This document shows positions 8,962-20,717 of a stretch of DNA of 64,000 nt, piece by piece. This DNA comes from Pantoea allii. Its GTDB lineage: Bacteria > Pseudomonadota > Gammaproteobacteria > Enterobacterales > Enterobacteriaceae. Numbering within the stretch: the first letter of the stretch is position 1; every line of letters starts with the position of its first letter. The DNA is taken from contig NZ_NTMH01000034.1 in assembly GCF_002307475.1 (NCBI RefSeq), positions 124,001 through 188,000 of the forward strand, given 5' to 3'. A program made the position numbers and the translations under genes. The notes under the pieces are model-generated. The model had not been told where the DNA came from, searched no databases, and saw only the letters and a list, made by a program, of their open reading frames with translations.

Positions 8962-9693
8962 ATGAGTTTTTCCATGTTCTCGCATCACGATCTTGCCACC
9001 CTGAACGATCTTGAAATGCAGGTTTATCAGTACATCATCAAACATCGCGACAGTGTCAGTTACATGACCATCCGCGATCTGGCCGAGCAGGCAGCGGTGT
9101 CGACCACCACCGTATTGCGTTTTTGTCGCAAAATGCAGTGTGAAGGCTGGTCAGAATTTCGTATCCGGCTGCGTCTGGCGCAGGAGCAAACGGCCCCTGT
9201 GCTGCCGGTCTCGGGCGTCGCGGATATGCTGAGTTTCTTTAAAAGCATCAACAACGATGAGTTTGAGCAGGTCATGCGTCAGGCGGCAGAGATGATCAAT
9301 CTGGCTGAGCGGGTGTTTTTTATTGGCGTGGGAACATCGGGAAGCCTGGGAAAATATGGGGCGCGTTTTTTCTCGAACGTCGGTAAGTTCAGCCATGCCA
9401 TTGACGACCCTTATTATCCGGTGAGTCCGAGCTTATATGAAAACGCCCTGGCTATTATCCTTTCTGTTTCCGGCGAAACGGAAGAAGTGCTGCGTATCGC
9501 CAGTCAGTTCAGCCTGAATAAGTGTAAAATCATTGCCATCACCAATAGTGAAACCTGCTCACTGGCAAAAATGAGCGACTTTACGGTGTCCTATCATGTA
9601 CCGGTGATACGAATGGCAGACCACAGCGATATTACGACTCAGGTCCCGGTCATGTATATTATTGAGTCTCTAGGCCGGAAACTGGGTAAATAA
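8962..9693 (+). CDS. RpiR/MurR-family transcriptional regulator
   Basis: Predicted cytoplasmic sugar-phosphate-responsive regulator. About 243 residues from ATG 8962 (MSFSMF) or 239 from ATG 8974 (MFSHHD); neither has a strong ribosome binding site and a TTG at 8908 is also open, so the start is uncertain. The N-terminal HTH_6 domain is clear (IRDLAEQAAVSTTTVLRFCR) and is followed by a SIS sugar-isomerase domain (FFIGVGTSGSLGKYGARFF, LSVSGETEEVLRIA, AITNSETCSLAKMSDF). It lies directly upstream of bglA on the same strand, so control of bglA by a phospho-beta-glucoside is the likely role (inference). The E. coli K-12 locus has no such gene. Confidence 0.85.
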   Translation: MSFSMFSHHDLATLNDLEMQVYQYIIKHRDSVSYMTIRDLAEQAAVSTTTVLRFCRKMQCEGWSEFRIRLRLAQEQTAPVLPVSGVADMLSFFKSINNDEFEQVMRQAAEMINLAERVFFIGVGTSGSLGKYGARFFSNVGKFSHAIDDPYYPVSPSLYENALAIILSVSGETEEVLRIASQFSLNKCKIIAITNSETCSLAKMSDFTVSYHVPVIRMADHSDITTQVPVMYIIESLGRKLGK

Positions 9694-9759
9694 AACAAGG
9701 CGTTTTTTCGCCGTAACAAATCCCTTTTTTGCTACGGTGTTATAGCGTGACATTATTAA

Positions 9760-11235
<1,476 letters not shown>

Positions 11236-11240
11236 GTCCG

Positions 11241-11271
11241 TGCCGCAGCGCTCTGCTGCGGCATAATTTTA
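11241..11271. terminator. Terminator between convergent bglA and ygfF
   Basis: Stem TGCCGCAG (11241-11248) pairs with CTGCGGCA (11256-11263) and TAATTTTA follows on the plus strand. It ends bglA transcription and touches the ygfF stop. Confidence 0.75.
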
Positions 11272-12012
11272 GCGCCCGCCAGCGGCATCAATAATGCTGC
11301 CGGTAATGTAAGAGGCGGCATCGCTGGCTAACCAGACGATGGCTTCTGCAATTTCTTCAGCATAACCGCCGCGCCCCATTGGAATTCCGCTGGCCAGCCG
11401 GTTGACTCTGCCCGGCTCGCCCCCGTCCGCATGCATCTCGGTGTAGATCATCCCCGGACGTACGCCATTGACACGGATTCCCTGCTGAGCGACTTCCAGC
11501 GACAGGCCTTTGGTCATCGTATCCATCGCGCCTTTCGATGCTGCGTAATCGACATATTCATTTGGCGACCCCGTGCGGGCCGCAGCAGACGACACATTAA
11601 CAATGCTACCGCCCTGCCCGCCATGATGGGTTCCCATCCGCCGGACGGCTTCCCGACTGCAGAGAAAGGGGCCAAGCACGTTGGTGGCAAAAACCTGCTG
11701 AATACGCGAGGCATCCAGTTGCTCAAGGCGACATTGCTGAAACAGTATGCCGGCATTATTCACCAGCAGCGTGAGCGGCAGATCTTCCTGATCCAGCCGC
11801 TGAAACAGCGACATCACCTGCGCTTCATCACTGATGTCGGCCTGAACGCTAAAAGCCTCACCGCCCTGACGCACTATCTCATCCACAACCTGATGGGCCT
11901 CACTGGCGCGTGAGCGGAAATTTACCGCCACCCGGTAGCCGCGGGACGCCAGTAAGAGGGCCGTCGCGCGACCAATGCCGCGACTGCCGCCGGTAACGAG
12001 TGCGAGTTGCAT
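11269..12012 (-). CDS. ygfF: SDR-family oxidoreductase YgfF
   Basis: Short-chain dehydrogenase/reductase, predicted NAD(P)-dependent, substrate unknown (glucose dehydrogenase-like in E. coli annotation). The 247 residues equal E. coli YgfF in length. The Rossmann motif is TGGSRGIG, the NNAG motif is LLVNNAGIL, the catalytic Ser is in IVNVSSAAAR, and Tyr/Lys are in YVDYAASKGAM. The ATG at 12012 follows GGAGACAGCC; a start 4 codons earlier is possible. It lies just past the gcvP terminator on the same strand and convergent with bglA. Confidence 0.92.
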   Translation of the reverse strand: MQLALVTGGSRGIGRATALLLASRGYRVAVNFRSRASEAHQVVDEIVRQGGEAFSVQADISDEAQVMSLFQRLDQEDLPLTLLVNNAGILFQQCRLEQLDASRIQQVFATNVLGPFLCSREAVRRMGTHHGGQGGSIVNVSSAAARTGSPNEYVDYAASKGAMDTMTKGLSLEVAQQGIRVNGVRPGMIYTEMHADGGEPGRVNRLASGIPMGRGGYAEEIAEAIVWLASDAASYITGSIIDAAGGR

Positions 12013-12024
12013 GGCTGTCTCCAT

Positions 12025-12049
12025 AAAAAAGGGCCGAAAATCGGCCCTC
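12025..12049 (-). terminator. Intrinsic terminator after gcvP
   Basis: On the minus strand stem AGGGCCGA (12048-12041) pairs with TCGGCCCT (12037-12030) and is followed by six T. It closes the gcvTHP operon and lies 13 bases before the ygfF start. Confidence 0.93.
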
Positions 12050-12072
12050 AGAAATAAATGCGTTAACCTGAC

Positions 12073-14946
12073 TTAAGCATAGTCGCTCATCGGCACACAC
12101 GAACAGAACAGGTTACGGTCGCCAAAGACATCATCCAGGCGCTTGACCGTCGGCCAGTATTTATTGTGTCCGCCTGCCGGGAACACGGCCAGCTCACGGC
12201 TGTAGGGATGCGACCATTCTCCGATGACTTCCGTTTGCGTATGAGGCGCATTGACCAGAGGGTTATCCTCAAGTGACCACTCTCCCTGCTCAACCCGACT
12301 GATTTCCATGCGAATCGCCAGCATGGCATCAATGAAGCGGTCCAGTTCGATTTTGCCTTCCGATTCTGTCGGTTCCACCATGAGCGTTCCGGCTACCGGG
12401 AATGACATGGTCGGCGCATGGAAGCCATAGTCGATCAGGCGTTTAGCAATATCCAGCTCACTGATGCCGGTTTGCTCTTTTAACGGACGAATATCGAGAA
12501 TACATTCGTGCGCCACACGACCATCGCGTCCTGCGTAAAGAATGGGATAGGCCGATTTCAGGCGGCTGGCAATATAGTTAGCGTTAAGGATCGCGACCGA
12601 ACTGGCCTGCTTCAGTCCTTCTGCCCCCATCATGCGGATATACATCCAGCTGATAGGCAGAATGGATGCGCTGCCAAATGGCGCGGCGGAGACGGCGCCC
12701 TGCTGCGTCAGCATGCCATCAATCTGCACCACGCTGTGTCCCGGAACAAACGGGGCCAGATGGGCTTTCACGCCGATCGGTCCCATTCCCGGGCCGCCAC
12801 CGCCGTGCGGTATGCAGAAGGTTTTGTGCAGGTTGAGGTGCGAAACATCTGCGCCGATGTAGCCTGGCGTGGTGATGCCCACCTGCGCATTCATGTTGGC
12901 ACCATCAAGGTAAACCTGACCACCGTGCTGATGCACGATCTGGCACACCTCACGGATGGTTTCTTCATAAACACCGTGGGTGGAGGGATAAGTCACCATA
13001 ATGCATGACAGTTTATCGCCGGCCTGAGCCGCTTTTTCACGCAGGTCGCCAAGGTCGATATTGCCCTGTTTGTCACAGGCTACCACCACGACATCCATGC
13101 CTGCCATCTGCGCTGAGGCCGGATTGGTGCCGTGCGCCGAGCTGGGAATCAGGCAAAGATGACGTTCACCTTCACCACGGCTTTCGTGGTAACGACGAAT
13201 CGCTAACAGTCCGGCATATTCCCCCTGCGCACCCGAGTTAGGCTGCATGCAGAGGGCATCGTAACCGGTCAGCTGTACCAGCCACTGTGAAAGCTGCCCA
13301 ATCATTTGCAGGTAACCACCCGCCTGTTCTGCCGGGCAGAACGGATGCAGTTCGGCAAATTCAGGCCAGGTGATGGGGATCATCTCGGCGGCCGCGTTGA
13401 GTTTCATGGTGCAGGAACCCAGCGGAATCATCGCCTGATTCAGTGCCAGATCTTTTTTCTCCAGGCTGTGCATATAGCGCATCATCTCAGTTTCACTGTG
13501 ATGACGGTTAAACACCGGATGAGAGAGAATTTCACTTTTACGCTGCTGCCCGGCCGGAACCGACTGGCTGTCAGCCGCGACCTGGCTGTCGAGTTGGTCG
13601 ATATCCTGACCGTGTTCATCACCCAGCAGAATAGCGAACAGCGTGCTGATGTCTTCACGGCGCGTGGTTTCATCCAGCGTGATGCCGACTGCATTATGAA
13701 TGTCGCTACGCAGGTTAACGCCAAAACTCAGCGCACGGTTAAGCACGCCCGCTTTATCTGCAACCTCTACCGTCAGCGTGTCAAACCAGTGGCTATGACG
13801 CAGTTTCAGCCCACCACGCTGGAGTCCGGCAGCCAGAATATCGGTGAAGCGATGGATACGCGACGCAATACGTTTCAGTCCAACCGGCCCGTGGAACACC
13901 GCATACAGCCCCGCGATATTGGCCAGCAGCACCTGTGAAGTACAGATGTTGGAGTTGGCTTTTTCACGACGGATATGCTGCTCGCGGGTTTGCATCGCCA
14001 TACGCAGGGCGGTATTGCCTGCCGCATCGCGGGAAACGCCGATAATACGGCCTGGCATAGAGCGCTTGTGCTCGTCGCGGCTGGCGAAGAAGGCGGCATG
14101 AGGCCCTCCATAGCCCATTGGCACACCAAAGCGTTGGGCGGAACCAAATACAATGTCCGCCCCTTGTTTGCCCGGCGACTCAAGCAGCACCAGCGCCATA
14201 AAGTCGGATGCCATGCTCACCACCACCTTGCGCGCTTTCAGCTCGCTAATCAGGTGGGTAAAGTCGTGTACTTCTCCGGTGGTGCCGACCTGCTGTAGCA
14301 GCACACCAAACAGGTTGTCGTGATCCAACGCTTTGGCCGGACTATCGATAATCAGTTCAAAGCCAAAGGTTTCGGCGCGGGTACGCACCACATCCAGCGT
14401 TTGTGGATGAATATCGTCAGCGATAAAGAACCGGTTGGCATTTTTCAGTTTGCTGATGCGTTTTGACATCGCCATCGCTTCAGCGGCGGCGGTGGCTTCG
14501 TCCAGCAGTGAAGCGGAGGCAATGTCCATGCCGGTCAGATCAATCGTGACCTGCTGAAAGTTAAGCAGTGCCTCAAGGCGGCCCTGCGAGACTTCTGGCT
14601 GATAGGGCGTATAAGCCGTATACCAGCCCGGATTTTCCAGCATGTTACGCAAAATTACCGGCGGCGTGATCACCGCACTGTATCCCATGCCAATCCAGGA
14701 TTTATAAAGCAGGTTTTGTCCGGCAATGGCCTTTAACTCAGCCAGCGCCTGTTGTTCAGTTGCGGCATCGCCGACAGCGGGCGGGCCTGGCAACTGAATG
14801 TCGGCGGGGACGATAGAACCAATCAACGACGCCAGAGAGCTGGCACCGATCGCCTCCAGCATGACGGCCTGTTGTTCTGGCGACGGACCAATATGGCGCT
14901 CGATAAAGGCACCGTTGTGTTCAAGCTGGCTGAGAGTCTGAGTCAT
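12073..14946 (-). CDS. gcvP: Glycine dehydrogenase (decarboxylating), P protein
   Basis: PLP-dependent P protein of the glycine cleavage system; decarboxylates glycine and passes the aminomethyl group to lipoyl-GcvH. The 957 residues match E. coli length exactly. The PLP-lysine block is [19 protein letters not shown], with the glycine-rich loop after it. The fused two-half architecture is typical of proteobacteria. ATG 14946 ([14 protein letters not shown]) matches the family; the open frame to 15024 reads through the intergenic hairpin and is rejected. Last gene of gcvT-gcvH-gcvP. Confidence 0.98.
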   Translation of the reverse strand: MTQTLSQLEHNGAFIERHIGPSPEQQAVMLEAIGASSLASLIGSIVPADIQLPGPPAVGDAATEQQALAELKAIAGQNLLYKSWIGMGYSAVITPPVILRNMLENPGWYTAYTPYQPEVSQGRLEALLNFQQVTIDLTGMDIASASLLDEATAAAEAMAMSKRISKLKNANRFFIADDIHPQTLDVVRTRAETFGFELIIDSPAKALDHDNLFGVLLQQVGTTGEVHDFTHLISELKARKVVVSMASDFMALVLLESPGKQGADIVFGSAQRFGVPMGYGGPHAAFFASRDEHKRSMPGRIIGVSRDAAGNTALRMAMQTREQHIRREKANSNICTSQVLLANIAGLYAVFHGPVGLKRIASRIHRFTDILAAGLQRGGLKLRHSHWFDTLTVEVADKAGVLNRALSFGVNLRSDIHNAVGITLDETTRREDISTLFAILLGDEHGQDIDQLDSQVAADSQSVPAGQQRKSEILSHPVFNRHHSETEMMRYMHSLEKKDLALNQAMIPLGSCTMKLNAAAEMIPITWPEFAELHPFCPAEQAGGYLQMIGQLSQWLVQLTGYDALCMQPNSGAQGEYAGLLAIRRYHESRGEGERHLCLIPSSAHGTNPASAQMAGMDVVVVACDKQGNIDLGDLREKAAQAGDKLSCIMVTYPSTHGVYEETIREVCQIVHQHGGQVYLDGANMNAQVGITTPGYIGADVSHLNLHKTFCIPHGGGGPGMGPIGVKAHLAPFVPGHSVVQIDGMLTQQGAVSAAPFGSASILPISWMYIRMMGAEGLKQASSVAILNANYIASRLKSAYPILYAGRDGRVAHECILDIRPLKEQTGISELDIAKRLIDYGFHAPTMSFPVAGTLMVEPTESEGKIELDRFIDAMLAIRMEISRVEQGEWSLEDNPLVNAPHTQTEVIGEWSHPYSRELAVFPAGGHNKYWPTVKRLDDVFGDRNLFCSCVPMSDYA

Positions 14947-14996
14947 GAGCTGTAAATCCTGAATCGGGCTGGGGAACAGAGAATGCAAGTCAGATA

Positions 14997-15023
14997 TGTG
15001 CGGCCCCGATAAGAGGCCGCACA
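14997..15023 (-). other. Intercistronic hairpin between gcvH and gcvP
   Basis: TGTGCGGCC (14997-15005) and GGCCGCACA (15015-15023) form a perfect 9-bp stem with a 9-base loop in the 81-base gap. No T run follows on the minus strand, so it more likely protects the gcvTH mRNA 3' end or tunes gcvP output than acts as a full terminator (inference). Confidence 0.75.
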
Positions 15024-15027
15024 ACGA

Positions 15028-15414
15028 TTACTCGTCGATGGAGGCTTTATAAGCATCCGCGTCCAGCAGCGAGTCAATTTCGGACTCATCGCTGGCTTTG
15101 ATCTGGAATAACCAGCCACCGTCATAAGGCTCGCTGTTCACCTGTTCAGGGGAATCGTTCAGGGAGTCGTTCACTGCCACAATTTCACCGCTGACGGGCG
15201 CATAAATATCTGAAGCGGCTTTGACCGATTCGGCGACGGCGCACTCTTCTCCGGCAGAGAAGGTGGCACCGACCTCAGGCAGGTCAACAAACACCATATC
15301 GCCCAGTAACTCCTGCGCATGTTCGGTGATACCAACGGTATAGGTACCGTCCGCATTTTTGCGCAGCCATTCGTGACTGTCGCGGTATTTCAACTCTGCT
15401 GGCACATTGCTCAT
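15028..15414 (-). CDS. gcvH: Glycine cleavage system H protein
   Basis: Lipoyl carrier that shuttles the aminomethyl intermediate between GcvP, GcvT and Lpd. It has 128 residues. The lipoyl-accepting lysine is Lys65 in [18 protein letters not shown], the standard motif. ATG 15414 ([17 protein letters not shown]) matches E. coli; an ATG two codons earlier (MAMSN) is also possible. It is 24 bases downstream of gcvT and 81 bases upstream of gcvP. Confidence 0.98.
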   Translation of the reverse strand: MSNVPAELKYRDSHEWLRKNADGTYTVGITEHAQELLGDMVFVDLPEVGATFSAGEECAVAESVKAASDIYAPVSGEIVAVNDSLNDSPEQVNSEPYDGGWLFQIKASDESEIDSLLDADAYKASIDE

Positions 15415-15438
15415 CGCCATTTCTCCTGTAATTATATG

Positions 15439-16536
15439 TTACTGCGCAACCGGTTTTCCGGCGCGAACGAAAATCGGTTTAGTGACTTTTACAGGCATTT
15501 CACGGTTACGGATTTCAACAATCGCGTTCTCACCGATACCTGCCGGCACGCGGGCCAGGGCAATGCTATAACCCAACGTAGGGGAGAAAGAACCGCTGGT
15601 GATCACACCCTGCTGCATCTGACCCTGTTGATCGGTAAAACGTACGGGCAAGCCGTTACGCAGTACGCCTTTTTCCGTCAGAATCAGCCCAACCAGTTTT
15701 TCAGTGCCCTTTGCTCGCTGGCTTTCCAGCGCTTCACGTCCAATAAAGTTGCGGTCAGTTGGCTCCCAGCTAAGCGTCCAGCCCATATTGGCCGCCAGCG
15801 GTGATACGCTCTCGTCCATTTCCTGACCGTAGAGATTCATGCCCGCTTCCAGACGCAAAGTATCACGTGCGCCCAGTCCCGCAGGTTTGACGCCTGCGCT
15901 CAGCAAGCGCTGCCAGAACGCGACGGCTTCGGCGGCAGGGAGCGCAATTTCATAGCCCGCTTCGCCCGTATAGCCGGTGGTGGCGATAAACAGCTCTCCG
16001 GCTTGTACACCAAAGAAGGGTTTCATGCCCTGCACCGCCTGGCGCTGCGCATCGCTGAATAACGTTTGCGCTTTTTGCTGGGCCTGCGGGCCTTGTACAG
16101 CGATAAGCGCCAGATCGTCACGCTCTGTTAACGCAACGCCGTAACCCTGGGCATGCTCACTGATCCAGGCCAGATCTTTTTCACGCGTCGCGGAATTGAC
16201 CACCAGACGGAAAAACGTCTCGTCCATAAAATAAACAATCAAATCGTCAATCACGCCACCAGAGGCATTCAGCATGCCGGTGTAGAGCGCTTTGCCCGGC
16301 TGGGTCAGTTTGGCGACATCGTTTGCCAGCAGGTAGCGCAGAAACTCGCGCGTGCGCTCACCTTTCACATCAACAATCGTCATATGCGACACATCGAACA
16401 TGCCGGAATCGCTGCGTACAGCATGATGCTCATCCATTTGCGAGCCATAGTGCAACGGCATCATCCAGCCGTGGAAATCCACCATCCGCGCGCCATTTGC
16501 CTGGTGCTGTTCAAACAACGGTGTGTGCTGAGTCAT
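15439..16536 (-). CDS. gcvT: Aminomethyltransferase (T protein)
   Basis: Releases ammonia from the aminomethyl-lipoyl group and makes 5,10-methylene-tetrahydrofolate. The 365-residue product (E. coli 364) contains the folate-binding and catalytic elements [32 protein letters not shown] and [18 protein letters not shown], with the catalytic Asp in [11 protein letters not shown] 16536 lies 5 bases after AGGA; ATG 16542 is less well spaced. First gene of the operon, preceded by a long leader region. Confidence 0.98.
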   Translation of the reverse strand: MTQHTPLFEQHQANGARMVDFHGWMMPLHYGSQMDEHHAVRSDSGMFDVSHMTIVDVKGERTREFLRYLLANDVAKLTQPGKALYTGMLNASGGVIDDLIVYFMDETFFRLVVNSATREKDLAWISEHAQGYGVALTERDDLALIAVQGPQAQQKAQTLFSDAQRQAVQGMKPFFGVQAGELFIATTGYTGEAGYEIALPAAEAVAFWQRLLSAGVKPAGLGARDTLRLEAGMNLYGQEMDESVSPLAANMGWTLSWEPTDRNFIGREALESQRAKGTEKLVGLILTEKGVLRNGLPVRFTDQQGQMQQGVITSGSFSPTLGYSIALARVPAGIGENAIVEIRNREMPVKVTKPIFVRAGKPVAQ

Positions 16537-16925
16537 AACCATCCTGTGCAGAAACGAGTGAGTTTGAAACTACGCCGCCATGTTGCCGACGCAAACGTTC
16601 TCTTTGCCTTGACGTTACCACCGAACCTGACGATTAACCATAAGCAAAGCGAGGTCGAAAGACGTTGCACAGCCTAACCAGGGAGAAAGGCAAACAGGAC
16701 AAAAAACTGTAATTTTGTGATTAGCCACGCAATAAATACGCCATGGTGATTTATACGCAGCAATTTTATGCGCGAAGCCTGGCAGGATGTTAAAAAAATA
16801 GCGGGACGAAAAGGCTCAGGGATAAAAAAAAGTAATGCGAAACATCAGGCAAAATTAGAATAAATCAAATGAGGCGCAATCAGGGTGCAGCACTGCATTT
16901 TTATGGTGCAGCGGATTAAGGCGAT
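16537..16925 (-). other. Upstream region of the gcvTHP operon (no gene)
   Basis: No credible coding frame. It is AT-rich between about 16690 and 16870, with A runs at 16788-16796 and 16825-16832. In E. coli GcvA, Lrp, PurR and CRP act in the equivalent region. I could not identify individual sites with confidence here. The right end borders the ubiI terminator. Confidence 0.5.
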
Positions 16926-16955
16926 AAAAAAAAGCCAGCACGAATGCTGGCTTTT
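16926..16955 (-). terminator. Intrinsic terminator after ubiI
   Basis: On the minus strand AAAAGCCAGCA (16955-16945), loop TTCG, TGCTGGCTTTT (16940-16930) and further T to 16926. Textbook UUCG-loop terminator 16 bases past the ubiI stop. Confidence 0.96.
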
Positions 16956-16970
16956 CGCTGCAGGGTGGCG

Positions 16971-18173
16971 TTAGCGAAGCCACTCTGGCATATCATTCAG
17001 GCCCATTGCCTGACGGAGCATTATCGGCTTCACGCCCGGCAGATTATCGGCTAATTTCAGGCCCAAATCGCGAAACAGCTTCCTGGCAGGATTGTTGCCA
17101 GCAAACAATTCACGGAAGCCCTGCATCCCGGCCAGCATCATTGCTGCACTGTGTTTACGACTGCGCTCATAGCGGCGCAGATAAAGGTGCTCCCCAATAT
17201 CTTTGCCCTGCTGGTGAAGACGGCGAATTTCGCCGATCAGCTCTGCGGCATCCATGAATCCCAGATTGACGCCCTGCCCTGCCAGCGGATGAATGGTATG
17301 CGCCGCATCGCCCACCAGCGCCAGTCGGTGAGCGGCAAAGTTACGTGCATAACGTGCCGTCAGCGGGAAACACTTGCGTTCCCCTTCCAGCTCGCACAGC
17401 CCCAGCCGCATATCAAACGCGACGGACAACTGTTGATTGAACAGCGACTCTGGCATGGCTTCCAGGCGGCTGGCTTCCTGGGGTGAAAGCGACCAGACGA
17501 TTGAGCAAAGATGCGGATCCTGCATGGGCAGGAACGCCAGAATGCCATCGCCGTGAAAGACCTGACGAGCCACGCCGCCATGGGGCAAGGCTGTACGAAT
17601 ATTCGCCACCAGCGCATGGTGGTCGTAATCCCAGAAGGTCAGGGGAATGTCGGCTTTGTTACGCAACCAGGAGTTGGCCCCGTCCGCCGCAACCATCAGC
17701 CGCGCGCTCATCATGCTGCCATCTTGCAGCGTAATAAAGGCTTCATTATCGCCAAATGCCACTTGCTGTAGCTGTGAAGCCGCCAGTAACGTGACATCAC
17801 TGCAGTTGCTGGCGCGCTGCCACAGGGCGGTGTGGATCACGGGATTTTCGATGATGTGCCCAAGATGCGCCAGCCCCTGCTGCTCGCCATCAAATGCGAT
17901 CGCGCCAAAGCTGTCACGCTCCCAGACTTCCATCGCCTGATAAGGGCTGGCGCGGAGGGACAAAATAGTTGACCAGACATCCAGCTTTTGCAAAAGACGT
18001 TCACTGGCCGCATTAATCGCGGATACGCGCACAGAGGGAGATGCGCCTGCATCAAATTGCGGCTCGGCCGACTGTTCCAGCACGGCAATGCGTAATCCGC
18101 TCCCTTGCAGACCGCAGGCCACTGCCAGCCCTACCATTCCGCCGCCAGCGATCACCACATCGTAAGTTTGCAT
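16971..18173 (-). CDS. ubiI: 2-octaprenylphenol hydroxylase UbiI (VisC)
   Basis: FAD monooxygenase that performs the C5 hydroxylation in ubiquinone synthesis. The 400 residues match E. coli UbiI. FAD-binding motifs: GGGMVGLAVACGLQGSG at the N-terminus (GxGxxG), the middle motif around VAADGANSWLRNKADIP, and the GD motif LVGDAAHTIHPLAGQGVNLG. It is 13 bases downstream of ubiH in the operon ygfB-pepP-ubiH-ubiI and shares ancestry with ubiH. Membrane association is likely through the Ubi complex; no transmembrane segment is seen. Confidence 0.97.
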   Translation of the reverse strand: MQTYDVVIAGGGMVGLAVACGLQGSGLRIAVLEQSAEPQFDAGASPSVRVSAINAASERLLQKLDVWSTILSLRASPYQAMEVWERDSFGAIAFDGEQQGLAHLGHIIENPVIHTALWQRASNCSDVTLLAASQLQQVAFGDNEAFITLQDGSMMSARLMVAADGANSWLRNKADIPLTFWDYDHHALVANIRTALPHGGVARQVFHGDGILAFLPMQDPHLCSIVWSLSPQEASRLEAMPESLFNQQLSVAFDMRLGLCELEGERKCFPLTARYARNFAAHRLALVGDAAHTIHPLAGQGVNLGFMDAAELIGEIRRLHQQGKDIGEHLYLRRYERSRKHSAAMMLAGMQGFRELFAGNNPARKLFRDLGLKLADNLPGVKPIMLRQAMGLNDMPEWLR

Positions 18174-18186
18174 CAGTGCCTCTCAG

Positions 18187-19365
18187 TTAACGCTTAACCC
18201 AGCCGAGCGTACGCTCAGCCAGAAGATTTCTCAGCCACGGCAGATGATCCATTGCCAGCAAGCCCAGGTTGCGCCCGACGACCAGCGGCGCATGACGATT
18301 AGCAAACAGACGTACCAGCCCGTCAGTGATGCCCACGGTAATGGCCCGGTCCTGTTGGCGACGTTGCTGGTAGTGCTGCAAAACCCCGTAGCTACCGGGA
18401 TCTTGTTGCTGCCGATGTGCATTGGCCAGGGTTTCAGCCAGTGACATCACATCCCGCAGACCCAGGTTAAATCCCTGACCGGCTATCGGATGCAGCGTCT
18501 GCGCAGCGTTTCCGACGGTGACTACACGATGGGAAACCGCAGGATTGGCCTGCTGTAACGCCAACGGATAAACATCACGCTTGCCGGTATGGGTGAATTT
18601 GCCCAGCCGCCAGCCAAAGGCGCGCTGAAGCTGGCTGAGGAATACCTCGTCGTTCCAGCTTTCTACCTGCGGGCGCTGCTCCAGCGGATGGCACCACACC
18701 AGCGACAGACGGTTGTTTGACATTGGCAGCAGCGCCAGGGGACCAAACTCGGTAAAACGTTCAAATGCCCGGCCCTGATGAGGACGCTCACTGGTGACGT
18801 TGGCGATAAGCGCCAACTGCTGATAGGCCTCTGCCTGCCACTGAATGCCGCAGGCGGCAGCAACGGCAGAACGGGTGCCATCAGCGGCCACCAGTACCTC
18901 GCCTTCCAACTGCTCACCATTATCAAGCGTAACCTGCACGCGTTCCTGGGTGCGGGCTACCTGAGTCACGCGTGACGGACAACGCAGTGTGACGCCAGGT
19001 GCCTGCTTAAGCTGCGTAAACAGCTGCTGTCCTACGTCGAATAACTCAACCACGTGCCCCAACGCGGGAATCGCATAATCGCGGGCGGCCAGGGATACAA
19101 AACCGGCATGACCGCGATCGGAAACATGGATAGTGGTGATGGGAGTGGCACAGGGTGAAATACGCTGCCAGAGATTGATATCAGCAAGTTGCTGGCAGGT
19201 GCCCGCAGACAGCGCAATCGCACGCCCGTCATAGCCCGGATGCGTGCGGCTGGCAGGTTCGCTGCTTTCAATCAGCGTCACGGGCAGTGCGCCCTGTGTC
19301 AGGTGTGAAATCGCCAGCGCCAGCGTGGCGCCGGTCATTCCACCACCGGCGATAAGAATGGTCAT
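18187..19365 (-). CDS. ubiH: 2-octaprenyl-6-methoxyphenol hydroxylase UbiH
   Basis: FAD monooxygenase for the C1 hydroxylation in ubiquinone synthesis. The length of 392 residues equals E. coli. The N-terminal dinucleotide fold is IAGGGMTGATLALAI, followed by VLVAADGTRSAVAAACG and VGNAAQTLHPIAGQGFNLG; the last has GN in place of the GD seen in UbiI, a feature shared with E. coli UbiH. The ATG at 19365 overlaps the pepP stop by 4 bases (ATGA), indicating translational coupling. Confidence 0.97.
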   Translation of the reverse strand: MTILIAGGGMTGATLALAISHLTQGALPVTLIESSEPASRTHPGYDGRAIALSAGTCQQLADINLWQRISPCATPITTIHVSDRGHAGFVSLAARDYAIPALGHVVELFDVGQQLFTQLKQAPGVTLRCPSRVTQVARTQERVQVTLDNGEQLEGEVLVAADGTRSAVAAACGIQWQAEAYQQLALIANVTSERPHQGRAFERFTEFGPLALLPMSNNRLSLVWCHPLEQRPQVESWNDEVFLSQLQRAFGWRLGKFTHTGKRDVYPLALQQANPAVSHRVVTVGNAAQTLHPIAGQGFNLGLRDVMSLAETLANAHRQQQDPGSYGVLQHYQQRRQQDRAITVGITDGLVRLFANRHAPLVVGRNLGLLAMDHLPWLRNLLAERTLGWVKR

Positions 19366-20684
19366 ACCGCGCGTGCCGCCGCCATCAGTGCCTCAATGGC
19401 ATCGGGGTCTTTCACCACGCTGTCGGTAAGATTCTCGTTACCGTTTTCAGTAATCACGATGTCATCCTCAATGCGGATGCCGATACCGCGGTATTCCACA
19501 GGCACATCCGCATCTGGCGCGATATACAGCCCCGGCTCAACCGTGATAACCATGCCCGGTTCCAGGATACGATCGCGGCTTGGCGTGCCGTAGTGCCCCA
19601 CATCGTGGACATCCAGACCTAACCAATGGCCCAGGCCATGCATAAAGAATTTGCGATGAGCGTCTTCGGCGATGAGTGCATCCACCTCGCCCTGCATTAC
19701 GCCCAGCTCAACCAGTCCAGTGACCATAATGCGCACGACGTCATCATTGACCTCGCGGATGCTGACACCGGGACGGAATCGGGCGAGTGCCGTTTCTAAA
19801 GATTTGAGTACGATATTGTAGATAGCCCGCTGCGGCGGGCTGAACTTGCCATTAACCGGAAAAGTCCGGGTAATATCGCCCGCATAACCCTGTAATTCGC
19901 ATCCCGCATCAATGAGCACCAGGTCGCCATCCTGCATCTCACACTCATTTTCGGTGTAGTGCAGAATGCAGCCGTTTTCACCGGCGCCTACGATAGTGTT
20001 GTAAGACGGGAAGCGCGCACCATGACGGTTAAATTCGTGATGAATTTCGCCTTCAAGATGATATTCAAACAGGCCTGGACGACAGGTTTGCATGGCGCGA
20101 GTATGTGCCAGCGCACTGATCTCGCCTGCGCGACGCAACAGCGCAATTTCTTCAGGGCTTTTAAACAGGCGCATCTCATGCACCCAGGGACGCCAGTCAG
20201 TCAGACTAGCCGGTGCACTCAGATTCTGGCGAAAGCCCTGACGCAGTTTATCCAGCGCACTAAACACCAACTTGTCAGCCTCAGCATACTGGCCCTGCGC
20301 GTGATACACCTCATCCAGACCGTTCAGCAGCAGGTGGAGTTGTTCACCGATATCGTTCCATGGCAGAGCACGATCCACGCCCAGTTTAGCGGGCGCCGCG
20401 TCCTGTCCCAGACGGCGGCCAAACCAGATTTCTGCAGTCAGGTCGCGCACACGATTAAACAGCACGCTGTGATTGTGGTTCTCATCACTTTTGATCAGTA
20501 CCAGTAACGCCTGCGGCTCATTGAAGCCGGTGAAATACCAGAAGTCACTGTTCTGACGGAACGGATATTCACTGTCGTTACTGCGTGTTACTTCAGGCGC
20601 GGCAAAGATTAACGCTGCGCTGCCCGGAACCATTTTCGCTAACAGCGCCTGACGGCGCTGCTGGAAATTTTCCAGTGAAATCAT
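19362..20684 (-). CDS. pepP: Xaa-Pro aminopeptidase P
   Basis: Dinuclear Mn peptidase that removes N-terminal residues preceding proline. The 440 residues (E. coli 441) have an N-terminal domain to about 170 and a pita-bread C-terminal domain with metal ligands Asp259 (LIDAGCE), Asp270 (GDITRTF), His353 (MHGLGHWLGLDVH), Glu383 (VITVEPGLY) and Glu406 (IRIEDDIV). The only start in the right place is ATG 20684 (MISLENFQQRRQ). Second gene of the ygfB-pepP-ubiH-ubiI unit. Confidence 0.97.
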   Translation of the reverse strand: MISLENFQQRRQALLAKMVPGSAALIFAAPEVTRSNDSEYPFRQNSDFWYFTGFNEPQALLVLIKSDENHNHSVLFNRVRDLTAEIWFGRRLGQDAAPAKLGVDRALPWNDIGEQLHLLLNGLDEVYHAQGQYAEADKLVFSALDKLRQGFRQNLSAPASLTDWRPWVHEMRLFKSPEEIALLRRAGEISALAHTRAMQTCRPGLFEYHLEGEIHHEFNRHGARFPSYNTIVGAGENGCILHYTENECEMQDGDLVLIDAGCELQGYAGDITRTFPVNGKFSPPQRAIYNIVLKSLETALARFRPGVSIREVNDDVVRIMVTGLVELGVMQGEVDALIAEDAHRKFFMHGLGHWLGLDVHDVGHYGTPSRDRILEPGMVITVEPGLYIAPDADVPVEYRGIGIRIEDDIVITENGNENLTDSVVKDPDAIEALMAAARAV

Positions 20685-20717
20685 GTCTGCACTCCCTGTT
20701 GAACTCAGATATCTGGC

